Shown: positions 18,882 through 20,088 of the stretch, in pieces | Position numbering within the stretch: position 1 is the stretch's first letter | Layout of the letters: the number at the start of each line of letters is the position of its first letter | NCBI GenBank assembly: GCA_900155495.1 | Contig: FTLJ01001143.1 | Coordinates: forward strand, 1-20,088 | DNA length: 20,088 nucleotides | Direction: 5' to 3' | Origin: Porogramme epimiltina | Lineage: Eukaryota; Basidiomycota; Agaricomycetes; Polyporales; Polyporaceae | Program-made: the position numbers and the translations under genes | The notes under the pieces: model-generated | Databases searched by the model: none | Seen by the model: only the letters and a program-made list of their open reading frames with translations | Told to the model about the DNA's origin: nothing

Positions 18882-19252
18882 CTTCCGACCCTCCTCCCTA
18901 TGCGTCGAAAGCCTCTTGTACTGCTCTCATTGCGTGAATGCAGCAATGATCCTCCCAACCGTACGGTCCCGCGCACCCTTCGCGCGCTCCGTCTCCACCA
19001 CCGTCCGTAGCTCCCCCATCACTGACATGCTTTCGCCCGCCTGCGCGGGGGGGGGAGCCCTAGGGGCCCCTCTAGGGTGTGTCTCCGTAGTGTCGTACTG
19101 TAGGCGAAGTGCACGTCCGTGTCCGGAAGTGACGGCAGCGGGTCATGGCGATGATGGTCGCCATCGAAGTGGGAGAAGTAGGCGGAGGCGGGCGGGGAGT
19201 CCGTGCGGTACTGGGGGTACGCGAGGGCCCGCGAGCTTGCCGCGGCGCCCAA
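18882..19252 (-). other. coding-like stretch upstream of the 819-residue gene
   Basis: The minus strand at 19252-19070 reads YPQYRTDSPPASAYFSHFDG, then HDPLPSLPDTDVHFAYSTTLR, which looks like real protein. After a C-run, another frame (about 19045-18882) gives ESMSVMGELRTVVETERAKG then RTVGRIIAAFTQ, a stop, and EQYKRLSTHREEGRKK, with helix-like charge pattern. The two may be exons of one truncated gene. The family is not recognised. It also occupies the likely promoter region of the 819-residue gene. Confidence 0.35.
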
Positions 19253-19477
19253 CGTCGTATCAAGCTCACCGGAAATTGGTTATTCTATTCCGCTGAAACC
19301 GTGGATTCACCGGGCTGTAGGGCGTATGAGTCGCTGGGGCTCATCGCCGTTGTAACACTGGCAAGCGCGGCATTCGCCGGGTGAAGACCAGCATGTGAGG
19401 CACTTCTCAACTCTTTGAAGGACGGTCGGAGACTCGGCATATGCCGGGAGAAGGCCAGCGCGTGTTACGCGTTCAAG

Positions 19478-19523
19478 TCGGAACATAGAGAGTCGAGACC
19501 GACTCTTAGAGAATCGGAACATA
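19478..19523. repeat. direct repeat with internal hairpin at insertion edge
   Basis: TCGGAACATA occurs at 19478-19487 and 19514-19523, 36 bp apart. Between them AGAGTCG and CGACTCT form a 7-bp stem with a 4-base loop. The structure lies within about 70 bp of the right-hand VPS15 junction and may be a subterminal motif of the inserted segment. Confidence 0.6.
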
Positions 19524-19547
19524 CGAGTAAATGCGGTGTTTGCTGAT

Positions 19548-19737
19548 GAGGGCCTGTATCATGAGCGGTAAGATACACTCCTCCAGGCGGCACCCGCCCG
19601 CACAGACTGCAGCGTCGATGATGCTGTCGAAGAAGGCCCACTGCAACAGCTACTAAGTCGCGCTCGTTCAGGTATGCGACCATGTGACTGAACAGCGCAT
19701 CATTCGTCTTCTGCCAGCCGAGGCAAATGCATAGCAA
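19548..19737 (-). pseudogene. VPS15: VPS15 HEAT-repeat fragment, upstream piece
   Basis: The minus strand reads LLCICLGWQKTNDALFSHMV then AYLNERD. After a frameshift near 19650 it continues WAFFDSIIDAAVCAGG, CRLEECILPLMIQAL, and stops matching at 19548. This is the HEAT-repeat stretch of VPS15 just before the piece at 15400-15717. The N-terminal pseudokinase domain and first HEAT repeats are not found to the right: similarity begins abruptly at about 19737 although the window runs on to 20088. Only about 150 residues of a protein that is usually well over 1000 are present in the two pieces together, so this copy is a remnant and a complete VPS15 should exist elsewhere. Confidence 0.85.
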
Positions 19738-20088
19738 TGGCCCTCCGGGCAGTCCTGGGCTACGAAGTAGTTAAATTGGGGTGAATACAGATGGTAAGCA
19801 AACAAAGTTGTTGTGAGCTTGAGAAGCCATCAGTACTCCCAGTGAAAACGCCCGCATTTCGGCTAATTTCGCTACATCTCAGTCGGTCCAACTCATTCGA
19901 AATGGTCTGATATGACCTGAAATGTTGCAGTGGGACGGGAAGTGCGCGTAAACAGCTGATAGCATCACCAGAGACCTCACATCCATGTTTTTTTTGTTTT
20001 TTTTTTGGTATCCTCGTTTATTGCCCTCGAGGGCCGAGCCCTATGGTAGGCATGTACAGCACGGTAGCTACAGTGTGGGGGGGAGCGG
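19738..20088. other. no gene recognised; poly-T tract
   Basis: No coding pattern is seen. A T-rich run (T8-G-T10, about 19987-20006) reads as an A-tail on the minus strand and could be the 3' end of a retroelement pointing leftward, but no body was recognised. The window ends with a short G-run. Confidence 0.45.

Larger units (their letters stand above)
15718..19547. mobile_element. 3.83-kb insertion splitting the VPS15 copy
   Basis: The VPS15 similarity stops at ..LMIQAL on the right (19548) and resumes at TDVEET on the left (15717). These are neighbouring residues in the protein, so 15718-19547 appears inserted between two adjacent codons. It contains the 819-residue gene, a further coding-like stretch (18882-19252) and a hairpin plus direct repeat near its right end. 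No transposase, reverse transcriptase, long terminal repeats or clear terminal inverted repeats are visible, and no convincing target-site duplication was found. It could be a non-autonomous element, a passenger in a larger element, or the result of rearrangement. Confidence 0.6.

Noticed and set aside
1..20088. transposase, reverse transcriptase or CRISPR system
   Set aside because: I looked for reverse transcriptase, integrase, DDE and Helitron Rep/helicase motifs and for regularly spaced identical repeats, and saw none in this window.

Overview
The window looks like nuclear DNA of an agaricomycete basidiomycete, probably a polypore-type fungus. This is inferred from the short GT..AG introns (48-93 bp, mostly 53-60), the GC-rich coding sequence and the protein families present. 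Taxonomy cannot be settled without a search. There is no rRNA, tRNA, CRISPR or prokaryotic-style operon.

Four genes read through cleanly once short introns are removed: a Zn2Cys6 transcription factor (6672-7672, minus), an isoprenylcysteine carboxyl methyltransferase-like membrane enzyme (8413-9237, plus), a divergent forkhead protein (10598-11569, plus) and a two-exon gene for an unrecognised 819-residue coiled-coil protein (16167-18696, minus).

Much of the rest is a patchwork of broken pieces of otherwise conserved genes: ribosomal protein uS17/RPS11 (about 606-956), a Fungal_trans_2-type regulator (2462-3240), the N-terminal part of an Hsp110/SSE1 chaperone (3534-4318, minus), an unassigned multi-exon gene (about 4789-5568), and the HEAT-repeat region of the PI3-kinase regulatory subunit VPS15 (15400-15717 and 19548-19737, minus). 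Several keep their introns, so they are not simple retrocopies.

Two nested structures stand out. First, the two VPS15 pieces are consecutive parts of one protein, separated by about 3.83 kb (15718-19547) that carries the 819-residue gene. This looks like an insertion into a VPS15 copy. Second, 1998-6051 is bounded by inverted copies of a degenerate repeat starting with the same 14-bp sequence, and encloses three of the gene fragments.

Between these lie a tRNA-derived SINE-like element (about 6343-6606), a diverged 68-69 bp tandem repeat upstream of the methyltransferase gene, a GGGTAC-rich repeat tract (12843-13080), and a partly resolved serine-rich gene on the minus strand (13656-14460) interrupted by a two-base assembly gap. 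The intact genes are not an obvious pathway; they are separate housekeeping or regulatory functions in a region heavily reworked by insertion and fragmentation.
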